A stretch of 39,761 nt of DNA from a virus: positions 1-39,761 of the IMG/VR virus record IMGVR_UViG_3300020200_000064. The stretch is one strand, 5' to 3'. Below, piece by piece: positions 1-7,807 of the stretch. The notes under the pieces were generated by a model. It searched no databases and was not told the origin of the DNA. It saw only the letters and a list, made by a program, of their open reading frames with translations. The translations under genes were made by a program, and so were the position numbers. Position 1 is the first letter of the stretch; each line of letters starts with the position of its first letter.

Positions 1-26
1 GGTATTAATATAATCTATAAAGTAAA

Positions 27-518
27 CTAGTAACCTCGCAACTGGCGTTCTCGGTTCTCCTCGTTTTTAGACATATACATGTTATACATCTCTTGAGAAG
101 TCATTCCGACTGAGGCCGCCATATTCATGAAAAAATGCAAAATATCAATAATTTCGAACTTGCACTCAAGCTGATCCGCTGCAGAAAGATCTGAGAATTT
201 TTTATTAGCATATTCTGGATAGGCAGCTTTCCAACGTTTCCAAATCGCATTACCTTTACCGTCCTTAATTCCACCCAATGCGTCGGTCGCTTCATGGATC
301 TCATCAATTAATGCATGATTATTCATGTGCCAAAAGTTCATAAGATCACGAAGACTCATATTCTCAAAATCATATCCGTAAACACTCTTTTGCGTTTCCG
401 CCTGTAAGTTAAGGATGTCTCCAAGAGTATCTGTTTCCAAGCTAGAGCCCATATCTAATCTTTCACGGTAGTAGTCTTTAATCTCTAATTTCGCGCAAGA
501 GTTGTCAGTATTTGCCAT
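27..518 (-). CDS. dUTPase, dimeric (all-alpha NTP pyrophosphatase) type
   Basis: Probable dUTP pyrophosphatase (dUTP to dUMP plus PPi). It keeps uracil out of phage DNA and feeds dTMP synthesis in the cytoplasm. The 163-residue protein is all-helical in character and carries the metal-binding pattern of the dimeric dUTPase/MazG superfamily: E73-x-x-E76 in one helix and E122-x-x-D125 in a second (EIIDILHFF). The C-terminal KNEENRERQLRGY (residues 151-163) matches the KN..N..RQ..GY tail typical of dimeric dUTPases. It starts at ATG 518 and stops at TAG. The upstream leader is AT-rich with no clear Shine-Dalgarno. It diverges from the sheath gene. A MazG-like or dCTPase activity on another nucleotide is the main alternative. 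The motifs are seen directly; the substrate is inferred from the family. Confidence 0.8.
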   Translation of the reverse strand: MANTDNSCAKLEIKDYYRERLDMGSSLETDTLGDILNLQAETQKSVYGYDFENMSLRDLMNFWHMNNHALIDEIHEATDALGGIKDGKGNAIWKRWKAAYPEYANKKFSDLSAADQLECKFEIIDILHFFMNMAASVGMTSQEMYNMYMSKNEENRERQLRGY

Positions 519-587
519 AATTTAATCGATAAGTATGCTCTTTTACCTGCAAATACTAAAAAGTTTAAGTTTTGTAAGTCATCTATT

Positions 588-595
588 GATAAATA
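588..595 (+). promoter_or_regulatory. Late-promoter-like octamer GATAAATA, 7 bases before an ATG
   Basis: GATAAATA differs from the T4 late promoter octamer TATAAATA at one base. It is followed by 7 bases and the ATG of a possible 18-residue peptide. T4 late transcripts start about 6 bases after the octamer, which would leave a leader of only one or two bases. Assignment as a promoter is by motif only. Confidence 0.4.
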
Positions 596-602
596 AAGGT
601 AA

Positions 603-659
603 ATGGCAGATCGTCTAGATTACGAAATAGGTGAAATTTTGGCAGAAGCTGATAAATAA
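603..659 (+). CDS. Possible 18-residue peptide upstream of the sheath gene
   Basis: A very short reading frame, MADRLDYEIGEILAEADK, begins at ATG 603, immediately after an in-frame TAA, and ends at TAA 657-659. It is acidic and predicted helical. A GATAAATA motif lies 7 bases before the ATG and a second GATAAATA overlaps its last codons and stop, so the peptide lies exactly between two promoter-like motifs. It could be a true small protein, a leader peptide for the sheath gene, or chance. I recognise no family. Confidence 0.3.
   Translation: MADRLDYEIGEILAEADK
651..658 (+). promoter_or_regulatory. Late-promoter-like octamer GATAAATA before the tail sheath gene
   Basis: GATAAATA continues into AATAA and lies 29 bases before the sheath ATG. 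The spacing and the late (structural) nature of the gene fit a gp55-dependent late promoter. It overlaps the end of the possible 18-residue reading frame. Motif evidence only. Confidence 0.5.
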
Positions 660-687
660 ATAACTTTAAAAATAATAAGTACCCGCA

Positions 688-3600
688 ATGGCAGAAAAAT
701 TAAATCTGAATAGGTTCAAATCAAGCGGAGTCTATACTGTAGAAATTGACGAAAGCACCAATTTGAGTCTTCCTATCTCAACCGGCCGGCTAATCGTTGG
801 TTCGAGTAAGAAGGGCCCTATCAATTCAGTAGTTGCAGTTAATAATCTTAGAACAAGACTTGCTGTATACGGCGAGATTGATACAAAATTGGAAAAAAAC
901 GGTAGCTATTTTCACAGAACAATTGATATTGCTTTAAGAGAAGGCCCAGTATTTGCGCTTAACTTAATACCGGTTAACGATGAGGATAAAGCGTATTTCG
1001 GAACTTTTAATACTGAATCAGCTTCAAATAACTCAGTGTTGCTTCCAAACCTTTTTATTAGTAAAATTTCTGATTTTTACAATACGCAAAAGCTATGGTT
1101 TGCTAGCATCGATCAACTAAATAAAACAAAGAACCTTGCATTAGGCGATCTTTATGTAAACTCTAGCACAAACTATGGTGCTTTGGATAAAGACGCTAAC
1201 AAGATCTTAAGCTTTGTTAATTTAGGTAAAAAAGACGTAACGATTTGGACTAGAGTAGCTGACGTAACTGGTTACGACCTAACCGTGTCTGACTACTACA
1301 AGCTATTGGGCCAAAATGTTGAAATTCCAGAATATCTTCACGTAGACGATATTGTTTCGGATTTCTTTGTTGAGGCAATTGCAGTAGAAGGCAATTGGAC
1401 TGATTGCCTAAAATTAAGTAAGGATCCAGTGTACAGTCAATATTTTACCGAAAGCGGACTGATTATCTCCAAGATAAACGACTTTGTTTCTTTAAGAGAA
1501 GTAACCTTACTAAATAAAACAATTGGCTGCATTATCCCAGATTTCAGAGACCTAACTAATGCAAACGTGTCTATCGACAGAGTATTTAATCGGGCGTTTC
1601 CTCAGACTGGAGTATTTTGTGCACTGGATTTTGGAAAAGTAGACGTCATGGACTTAACTAAAAACGCATTTGCGTATGACGTTGAAAATATTAGGAATCA
1701 GCGGCTAGACCTAGTCGGTCATGGATTTGATGAAAATCAGTATTGGTTGGACGCGGATGCGACTATTAAAACTCCATTAGTGGACGTATTAAGTCACAGA
1801 AAAGCAGCAGACAACAACTTCCAGTTTAGAATTAATGACATTAATGCAACTTTACCGGAAGCAATTGCTGGTCAATCACATGTTATTCCAAGCTCAACTA
1901 GCTATGCGTTCACACCAAGTAGTACACAAAACATTACAGCAACTATTACTAGAGTTAATAATACAACTCTAACAATTACTGGTGCTGGAGTAGACCTTTC
2001 GGCAGACTTTGCAGTTGGTAAATACTTGCTAACTACTACAGCTGGCACTTACGTTGCAATTAGCGCAAGATCATATACTCCAGAATCTGCCCCTGGCGCA
2101 GCTAATGATGTATTGACAGTTACTCACGAAGATGGTGTTATTGCAAACGTTGGTGCTTTAGTTGATGGTCCATTCAATGTATACACTAGAAATGAAGTAT
2201 TAAACAATACTTATATTGCAGCGTACGAAGGCGGAGAGATCTGGAATGCATGGAAAAAAGGTTGTATTAAAACTGGCGACAAGAGTGGAGCTAATTACAT
2301 CAAAATTGATGGATTAATTAAGAAATCAGAAGGAATCAATTATGTTGAAGTCCTAACTTTTTCTGATGCACCATTAACTAACCGTGTAAATATTTCGACA
2401 GTAGTCCTAGGCACTGCACCGAATACTCTGTATGTTGTAAATATCACAACTAGCGGAGACAAGTTTAAGAATACGTTTGATCTTACTAATACTGCATACT
2501 TTAGCGGATCACATCAATACTTTGCACCAAATAAGATTAGCTTTACGCTACACCCAAACCTATATGGTAACGTTGCAAAAGGAGAACCAGAGAACGGTAA
2601 CTATGATTCAGCAAAGAGACTTGAAGTTGATGAATTCTTTAAGGTTGGACAATACATTAAAGCTGCAGTTTCAGCAGGCCGCCCACGTCTTTTAAAGATT
2701 ACATCAGTTGTTGCACAAAAAGTAACAGTGAATTCTTCAACTACTCTTAAGTACACCGTTACTACTGCTGCTCCAACTGCCGCAACTACTCTAGGTTTTG
2801 ACTTAACTTCAAATTTAATTAGCGTGTATAAAGGAATTAAAAACTTCTCTAAGCACGCAGCTGGTATCAACATTGGCGGATTAAAGTGGGCAGAAGCAGA
2901 TCTATTTCCTAATGGAACTGCTGCTAGACAGGATGCTATCTTAGACTTTATGTATGAATATAATATTGCATCAACCTTAGCTGATGGAGAGACTCTTGAT
3001 TATCGTTATGTAATTGATTCATATGAAGGTCAAGTTTCATCAAGTGCAAAATCTGCGCTAGTTCAATTAGCAGCAGATCACGGAAAAGCTCTAGCAATCT
3101 TGAATAACCCTTCATTTGCTCAGCTTGAAAGATCAACTGATCCGAGCTTCATTAACCCAGTTACTAAATTGGTTTCAGCTGAATACATTGCAGCAGGTGG
3201 AGATTTAACTCAAAATCCTAGCTTCCAAGCTGGATTTGCAAGTGGTGAAAAGAATGGAATTCCATTTCAATCATACGCTGCATACTTTATGCCTAACTTG
3301 ATCATTCAAGAAAATGGTAGAAATAAGTCAGTTCCGCCAGCCGCATACGTATCAAACGTATTTATGAAAAAGTATCGCAGCGGCAATACTTTCTCAATTG
3401 CAGCTGGTAAGCGCGGAGTTATTACTGACCCAGAAGTTGTAGGTATTGAATATGATTTAACTAATGAGGATAGGGACTTCTTAGAGCCAGCAGGTCACAA
3501 TTTGATCGTGCGGCGTAGAGGTTTCGGAATCATGGTATTCTCAAACAATACTGCATATCAGCGAGTTAGATCAGCTCTAAATAACATTCACGTTAGAGAA

Positions 3601-3924
3601 GCATTAGTAACTATTGAAAAAGATGTTGAACGAATCTTAATTAACTTCCTATTTGACTTTAATGACGAGATTACAAGACTACGAGTTAAGACTCTAGTTA
3701 AAAACTACTTGGAAGCAGTTAAAGATGCTAGAGGAATCGCAAGTTACGATATCGTCTTTGATGAAAGTAATAATGGACCTGAAGTTCTTGAAAATAATAC
3801 AGGAATTATCGATATTATTATCGATTTCCCAAGAGGAATTCACAAATTCATTAACCGCATTACAATCACAAGAGTTGGTGGACAACTATCTTCTCAATCG
3901 AGCGGATTTACTCCTTCTTTCTAA
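688..3924 (+). CDS. Contractile tail sheath protein, enlarged
   Basis: This subunit forms the contractile sheath around the tail tube. The N-terminus (residues about 10-95) shows the usual sheath pattern SGVYTVEID...STGRLIVGSSKKGP...YGEID. The C-terminal 190 residues carry the conserved sheath fold: VRRRGFGIMVFSNNT, then REALVTIEKDVERILINFLFDFND, then YDIVFDESNNGPEVL and a final IDFPRGIHKFINRITITR. The protein has 1078 residues, against about 660 for T4 gp18. The extra length is mainly a Thr/Ser/Asn-rich, beta-rich middle (roughly 395-700) that would face outward. It starts at ATG 688 after a GATAAATAAATAA motif and ends in TAATAA before a bidirectional hairpin. Identity as a sheath is strong. 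The role of the insertion is unknown; surface decoration or host binding is possible. Confidence 0.92.
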   Translation: MAEKLNLNRFKSSGVYTVEIDESTNLSLPISTGRLIVGSSKKGPINSVVAVNNLRTRLAVYGEIDTKLEKNGSYFHRTIDIALREGPVFALNLIPVNDEDKAYFGTFNTESASNNSVLLPNLFISKISDFYNTQKLWFASIDQLNKTKNLALGDLYVNSSTNYGALDKDANKILSFVNLGKKDVTIWTRVADVTGYDLTVSDYYKLLGQNVEIPEYLHVDDIVSDFFVEAIAVEGNWTDCLKLSKDPVYSQYFTESGLIISKINDFVSLREVTLLNKTIGCIIPDFRDLTNANVSIDRVFNRAFPQTGVFCALDFGKVDVMDLTKNAFAYDVENIRNQRLDLVGHGFDENQYWLDADATIKTPLVDVLSHRKAADNNFQFRINDINATLPEAIAGQSHVIPSSTSYAFTPSSTQNITATITRVNNTTLTITGAGVDLSADFAVGKYLLTTTAGTYVAISARSYTPESAPGAANDVLTVTHEDGVIANVGALVDGPFNVYTRNEVLNNTYIAAYEGGEIWNAWKKGCIKTGDKSGANYIKIDGLIKKSEGINYVEVLTFSDAPLTNRVNISTVVLGTAPNTLYVVNITTSGDKFKNTFDLTNTAYFSGSHQYFAPNKISFTLHPNLYGNVAKGEPENGNYDSAKRLEVDEFFKVGQYIKAAVSAGRPRLLKITSVVAQKVTVNSSTTLKYTVTTAAPTAATTLGFDLTSNLISVYKGIKNFSKHAAGINIGGLKWAEADLFPNGTAARQDAILDFMYEYNIASTLADGETLDYRYVIDSYEGQVSSSAKSALVQLAADHGKALAILNNPSFAQLERSTDPSFINPVTKLVSAEYIAAGGDLTQNPSFQAGFASGEKNGIPFQSYAAYFMPNLIIQENGRNKSVPPAAYVSNVFMKKYRSGNTFSIAAGKRGVITDPEVVGIEYDLTNEDRDFLEPAGHNLIVRRRGFGIMVFSNNTAYQRVRSALNNIHVREALVTIEKDVERILINFLFDFNDEITRLRVKTLVKNYLEAVKDARGIASYDIVFDESNNGPEVLENNTGIIDIIIDFPRGIHKFINRITITRVGGQLSSQSSGFTPSF

Positions 3925-3944
3925 TAAGAAAATTCACTTAAATC

Positions 3945-3972
3945 AAAAAAGGGCCTCAATGAGGTCCTTTTT
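3945..3972. terminator. Bidirectional intrinsic terminator between convergent genes
   Basis: AAAAAAGGGCCTC, loop AAT, then GAGGTCCTTTTTT: a nearly perfect stem with one G-T wobble, flanked by A- and T-runs, so it reads as a terminator in both directions. It lies between the 3' ends of the sheath gene (plus) and the HAD phosphatase gene (minus). Confidence 0.88.
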
Positions 3973-3985
3973 TGGCATAACCGGT

Positions 3986-4573
3986 TTAGGTCTGAGAACC
4001 GTCTCGAAGTCTTTCTAGAATTTCTTCAAGAACTTTAATAGTATCAGTAGCATCGTTATGCAAAATTCCAGTACCGCCAGCTTCTGTCCATTTATCAATT
4101 TTTGATTGAGTATCATCAATTAGAATATCATTTGCTGATTTTACAAAGAGATGCTTTTGCTGCATTAAGATAAGTCGGTTTGAACCGGTGTAATCCTCCA
4201 ACTTAGTGATAGGCTCTTCGTTTATTCGGAGATTCAATTTAACCCACTTTACCTTACCTCTAATTGAAGCTAGATTTCGACTTGGCGAGCTTATTATTGA
4301 TGGCTTATACTCTTCTAAATAATCCCAAAGTTCGCGGCCGTCTCCTTTCCAATACAATTCTGACCAATATTCATCTCCATGCTTGTCAATTAGCGGCCAA
4401 ATAGAATTTTTGCCGTTCTTTTCTTCATATTCTCCTGGAGAAAGATTGTCACTATTTTCAGGTAGCTCTATAAAGCCCCTATCAAAATCGACAAGGACTC
4501 CATCTAAATCGCAAAATATTCGAACTAACTCTATTGATTCTAAAAATAGGTTAAACGATAATGGTCTTTTCAT
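3986..4573 (-). CDS. HAD-superfamily phosphatase, 5'(3')-deoxyribonucleotidase-like
   Basis: A HAD-fold phosphohydrolase of 195 residues. Motif I is DLDGVLVD (22-29), with nucleophile D22 and acid D24. Motif II is Ser95/Ser96 in IISSPS, the motif III Lys is K140, and motif IV is ILIDDT (150-155) followed by KIDKW. The DLDGVLVDFDRG form is typical of phage and cellular 5'(3')-deoxyribonucleotidases, so dephosphorylation of deoxynucleotides is likely. A polynucleotide 3'-phosphatase role cannot be excluded. About 15 residues (MKRPLSFNLFLESIE) precede the fold and are not needed for it; they resemble a T4 capsid-targeting leader. It is the last gene of the gp32-RNase H-GroES run, 8 bases after groES. 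Confidence 0.75.
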   Translation of the reverse strand: MKRPLSFNLFLESIELVRIFCDLDGVLVDFDRGFIELPENSDNLSPGEYEEKNGKNSIWPLIDKHGDEYWSELYWKGDGRELWDYLEEYKPSIISSPSRNLASIRGKVKWVKLNLRINEEPITKLEDYTGSNRLILMQQKHLFVKSANDILIDDTQSKIDKWTEAGGTGILHNDATDTIKVLEEILERLRDGSQT

Positions 4574-4581
4574 ATAGTTAT

Positions 4582-4902
4582 TTAACTCGGCTGAGCAACT
4601 CGTAGACCATCGGCTGCCTCAGGAGAAGTGAATTTACCTAATAACTCATTTGCAATTACCATATGGTACAGTGTACCGTTATGCGTAACGTCTAGACCAG
4701 AATATCGTTGATATAATACGTGATCACCGATTTTAATTGGGCACTTTGATTCAACTAGGTGACCGATTGAAATAACTATTCCAGTATTAGGTCTTTTTCT
4801 AGCTTCAACTGGTAAAACAATACCGGTTTCGGTTACTTCTTCGACCTTATCTGGTAAAATCATTATTCTTTCAAATAGTGGTTCTAGCGCTAACTGCGTC
4901 AT
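4582..4902 (-). CDS. groES: GroES-like co-chaperonin
   Basis: A 106-residue co-chaperonin that caps the GroEL ring during protein folding. It follows the GroES pattern throughout: LEPLFERIMI at the N-terminus, a mobile loop with the GroEL-binding GIVLP (27-31), then NTGIVISIG, IKIGDHVLYQRYSG, and a C-terminal YHMVIANELLGK. It is much closer to bacterial GroES than to T4 gp31, whose function it would fill. The C-terminus has a tail of about 14 residues beyond the usual end. It starts 1 base after the RNase H stop codon, so translation is probably coupled. The matching GroEL is on the same strand at 18858-20453, well separated from it. Confidence 0.92.
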   Translation of the reverse strand: MTQLALEPLFERIMILPDKVEEVTETGIVLPVEARKRPNTGIVISIGHLVESKCPIKIGDHVLYQRYSGLDVTHNGTLYHMVIANELLGKFTSPEAADGLRVAQPS

Positions 4903-4903
4903 A

Positions 4904-6013
4904 TTAATGCTTGTAATTTTTCTTAAATTTTAGATAATCAAATCTTCTGCGCTTATCAAATTTAACTTGAGACACAATTTCAGATTTGATTTTTTCAGGA
5001 ATAACACTAGTGTGTAAACGAATTATTGTCCTATTTCGATTTAAGTTATTCTGTATTGTAAGGCGTTCGTCTGACTCACTTATTTTTAGGGAATCACATA
5101 TACTATTGACTAATAATAAGATGAACTCTTGGTCATTTGAATCAATTGCAGATTTAATGCTTTGCCAATCAAAATTCTCCTTAATTAAGTCTATTGTTTT
5201 TGTGATTTTAGATGCAGTCATTTTTGGATGAATCCTTGGAATATTGTCGGAACCGTCGCCGCCTAGAAATTTGGTTAAAATCTCTAGCGTTGGATCCACC
5301 ATAAAGTGCATAAAATCCTTTTTCGTTAGATCATGCAAGACATTAACTAATGAAGAGTTGTCAATATCCGACATCTCTAAATTAAATAGATCAATTGGTT
5401 TTGTTTCGAGTTTATCAAAATCCTCAGTCGTATAGATTTTTTTAAACTTAGTCATCATCTTTGGAGTAATTAAGATAATATTGCGCCGGCCGCTTTCTAA
5501 TAGTTGGATTAGGTCTTTATCTACTGACCAAATACAAATATCTTCTTGTATATTTTCGCAAATGTATGCGATTAGATCATCGCCTTCAGCACCAAGGACC
5601 CGATTTGAAATGATTCCATATTCTTGAGATAGTGTTTGCAAAATATCTTGCTGAAAGAAGTCAAAAAACAAATAGATTTTTTCATCATATTTTCGGTTTC
5701 CTTTATATGCAAAATCTCCTTCTCCATGACTTTCAACGTGTTGCTTAATAAACCGGCGACGCCAGCTTTTAGAATCAAAAACAAAAAAGACTGAACTAAT
5801 ATTGTCTTTAAACGGCGCAAGGATGCTTCCAAAATAATTTAAAGAAAAATTTTGAAAGACATCCTTGCTGGCCTGTTTAAGAGTGAACTTGTCATCTTCG
5901 GTTAAATCATTTACATAATATCTTTCCCCAACGCGTTTGTCGTTGAGTAGGATATTTTTAACGATACTGGTTGCAACGTTAAGAAAAGCATTTCCATCAA
6001 TGACTAAGTTCAT
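4904..6013 (-). CDS. rnh: T4 RNase H-type 5'-3' exonuclease (FEN-like)
   Basis: A 5' nuclease of the FEN/T4 RNase H family that removes RNA primers and 5' flaps from lagging-strand fragments. The 369-residue protein has the family's metal-binding acids in order: LVIDGNAF (D6), FVFDSKSWRRRF (D80), YKGNRK in the helical arch (103-108), GAEGDDLIAY (E143, D145, D146), SVDKD (D165, D167), and GGDGSDNIP (D253, D256) at the start of the helix-hairpin-helix region. T4 RNase H is about 305 residues, so this one has extra C-terminal sequence, ending in a basic tail. It lies downstream of gp32 on the same strand, as in T4, where rnh and 32 belong to one cluster. Confidence 0.9.
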   Translation of the reverse strand: MNLVIDGNAFLNVATSIVKNILLNDKRVGERYYVNDLTEDDKFTLKQASKDVFQNFSLNYFGSILAPFKDNISSVFFVFDSKSWRRRFIKQHVESHGEGDFAYKGNRKYDEKIYLFFDFFQQDILQTLSQEYGIISNRVLGAEGDDLIAYICENIQEDICIWSVDKDLIQLLESGRRNIILITPKMMTKFKKIYTTEDFDKLETKPIDLFNLEMSDIDNSSLVNVLHDLTKKDFMHFMVDPTLEILTKFLGGDGSDNIPRIHPKMTASKITKTIDLIKENFDWQSIKSAIDSNDQEFILLLVNSICDSLKISESDERLTIQNNLNRNRTIIRLHTSVIPEKIKSEIVSQVKFDKRRRFDYLKFKKNYKH

Positions 6014-6015
6014 AC

Positions 6016-6363
6016 TTATTTTTTACGTGAACGCGTTGCTTTTTTGGCAGAGCCCGCGTCAACTGAATCAGCGTTAACAACCGGTTCAGTTGTTTTGTTT
6101 TCAGTAGATGTTTCAGCTGGATTAACTGTTAATTTTCTAATTGCCTTTGCAATCAATTCAGCTTCGTCTAAATTATAGGCGCCTCGGCCTTGTGCGTGGT
6201 TAGCTGCTGCAATTAGAGTAACTACTGCATGCTCGCCAGTCAGTGTCTTCAGAAAGATCTCATAGTCTTCTCTATTTTGATAACTGATTGCTGACAGAAG
6301 AGTAACTTTTGGCAACTCTTGAGTTGGCTGTTTCTCAGATTGTGCCGGTGCTTGGTTTTCCAT
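6016..6363 (-). CDS. 115-residue protein of unknown function between gp32 and RNase H
   Basis: I do not recognise a family. The first 20 residues are Gln/Pro/Glu-rich and probably disordered. The middle (about 20-80) looks like a compact helical domain containing LLSAISYQNREDYEIFLKTL and AYNLDEAELIAKAIRKL. The tail (82-115) is low-complexity and ends in the basic KKATRSRKK. It lies 2 bases upstream of the RNase H gene and 24 bases after gp32. In T4 the same interval holds 59 (helicase loader), 33 (late transcription co-activator, 112 residues) and dsbA, so one of those roles is possible by position. No sequence motif confirms this. Start at ATG 6363. Confidence 0.75.
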   Translation of the reverse strand: MENQAPAQSEKQPTQELPKVTLLSAISYQNREDYEIFLKTLTGEHAVVTLIAAANHAQGRGAYNLDEAELIAKAIRKLTVNPAETSTENKTTEPVVNADSVDAGSAKKATRSRKK

Positions 6364-6387
6364 TTATATCGATGGTTTTTTTAATTA

Positions 6388-7437
6388 TTAAAGATCGCTA
6401 AAGAGCTCATCATCTAAATCGAGAGAAGACGCTTTTGTCGATGGAGTTGGTGTTGGAGAACTTGGTTGGCTCAGCCCAAAATCATCATCTAAGCTGATAG
6501 ATTGGGACTTTGCTGGAGCTGGTGTAAACTCTAAATCTTCTCCAAATGGAGCTTGTGTCATCTTTGATTTAACTGGAGCACTATTTGTAAAAAAAGCTTT
6601 CATTTTTTCGTCCCTTAACCCACCAACTAAATTGTCAATAATCTGTTTGTACGGAACGATTGCTTTGATAAACTCTGCAGTTTTTTCATAGTCTGCATCA
6701 TTCCACTCTTTATAATGATATTGCTCAATATTTGGAGAGTTTTGCTTTAGATACTCAGAAATAAATTGACGAACTTTTGGGTCATCTGTCACGCTAATCT
6801 CTTTACCATTAGGAGATTTTACGATTAACGGGCTAACTTCATTCATAAACTTAGATGAACTAAAGTCTCTCCATGCTTTGGTTTTTCTCTTAACGACTAG
6901 GACAAAGTCTTTGCCACCAGTTAATGAGAATGGATTAACTTTGCTTACAATTCCCAATTCTGCTTCAGGGTTAATTTCCTGTTGAATTAGGTTATCAATG
7001 GTGTAGCCATATGAATATACTTTGATTGAACCTTCTAGGGACGGAGCTTGAGGATCGCGCTTAATGTAAACGAGAGAATAGTAATTATAGTATCGGTTAA
7101 AATACTTTTGGATTTCTTTTACTACTTCAGGTTCTTCGTTTGCTAATTTGCGAAGTTCAAGATCAAGAGACCATAGAATTGATGATTTTCCAATTGTGGA
7201 TGGACAATCAACAATAAGTCTTTCATTGGTTAATGGATTTACCAACTTCGCTGCGTACTTTTTGTACTTACTCTTTGTTGGATCTCCAACCCAAGGCACA
7301 AATCGAATTACTGATTTGTAAACCCCGTTTTGGCCCTGATCTGGGCCTGGATTGTAAACGTTTTCGTCAATTTTTCTAGCTTGACTTGCTGCTTTGCCGG
7401 AGAAATCGTCCGGGTTAAGATTAAATAGGTCTTCCAT
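6388..7437 (-). CDS. 32: gp32-like single-stranded DNA-binding protein
   Basis: It coats single-stranded DNA at the replication fork and in recombination. The order of T4 gp32 elements is preserved over 349 residues: NGVYKSVIRFVPW (about 37-49), DCPSTIGK (77-84) where T4 has its zinc-site start, KRDPQAPSLEGSIKVYSYG aligning with the T4 KDPAAPENEGKVFKYRFG strand, then NPFSLTGGKDFVLVVKRK and FSSSKFMNE. The C-terminus is an acidic tail (SLDLDDELFSDL) as in T4, where it recruits other replication proteins. A second acidic patch (SLDDDFGL) precedes it. Only one Cys (C78) of the T4 zinc site is present. It heads the run gp32, 115-residue protein, RNase H, GroES, phosphatase, and follows a terminator. 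Confidence 0.92.
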   Translation of the reverse strand: MEDLFNLNPDDFSGKAASQARKIDENVYNPGPDQGQNGVYKSVIRFVPWVGDPTKSKYKKYAAKLVNPLTNERLIVDCPSTIGKSSILWSLDLELRKLANEEPEVVKEIQKYFNRYYNYYSLVYIKRDPQAPSLEGSIKVYSYGYTIDNLIQQEINPEAELGIVSKVNPFSLTGGKDFVLVVKRKTKAWRDFSSSKFMNEVSPLIVKSPNGKEISVTDDPKVRQFISEYLKQNSPNIEQYHYKEWNDADYEKTAEFIKAIVPYKQIIDNLVGGLRDEKMKAFFTNSAPVKSKMTQAPFGEDLEFTPAPAKSQSISLDDDFGLSQPSSPTPTPSTKASSLDLDDELFSDL

Positions 7438-7493
7438 TGTTCTTAAAGATTTAATTTATAGAATTGTACTACTTATATGCTAAATGGTTTTAA

Positions 7494-7524
7494 ACAAAAA
7501 GAGGCGAGTTAATTAAAACTCACC
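7494..7524 (-). terminator. Intrinsic terminator after the H1-like gene
   Basis: On the minus strand GGTGAGTT, loop TTAATT, AACTCGCC forms an 8-position stem with one mismatch, followed by TCTTTTTG. It separates the H1-like gene from gp32. Confidence 0.7.
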
Positions 7525-7548
7525 CCTATGTTAACTTTATGAAAGAGT

Positions 7549-7737
7549 TTATTTTGTCGCGGTTGCTCTAGCTTCTTGAATATGCTTGCGACCCTCTTGG
7601 CTAAGAGTTTTAATATCTTGTAGCACCTTTCTAGCTCTAGTTCCAGCTGACTTATTTCCTTTTTCGTAAAATTTAACAGTTTCTTCTTCTAGAGAAGCAA
7701 CTGCCGCTTTCAAGCTTGATAACCATTCAGGAGTCAT
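7549..7737 (-). CDS. Histone H1-like (Hc1-type) DNA-binding protein
   Basis: A 62-residue basic protein matching the short histone H1/Hc1-like family common in Bacteroidota: a helical N-terminus, then VKFYEKGNKSAGTRARKVLQDIKTLSQEGRKHIQEAR (21-57), whose KFYEKGNK.AGTR.RK..QD.K.L.QE.R core is characteristic. Such proteins bind DNA without strong sequence preference and compact it. In a phage it could help condense phage DNA, displace host nucleoid proteins, or alter host transcription. It starts at ATG 7737 and has its own downstream terminator. Family identity is fairly secure; the role is inferred. It is one of the main pointers to a Bacteroidota host. Confidence 0.85.
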   Translation of the reverse strand: MTPEWLSSLKAAVASLEEETVKFYEKGNKSAGTRARKVLQDIKTLSQEGRKHIQEARATATK

Positions 7738-7807
7738 ACTTTATAGATTTTTTAAATATTATACCAAAGGTCTAAATAAAGTTTTACCTGGTGTGCTAGA
7801 ATTGCAC

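Noticed and set aside
4579-4586. GTTAAATA before the HAD phosphatase ATG as another late promoter
   Set aside because: Two mismatches to the T4 late octamer and it overlaps the groES stop codon inside a tightly packed gene run, so chance AT-richness is the simpler reading.
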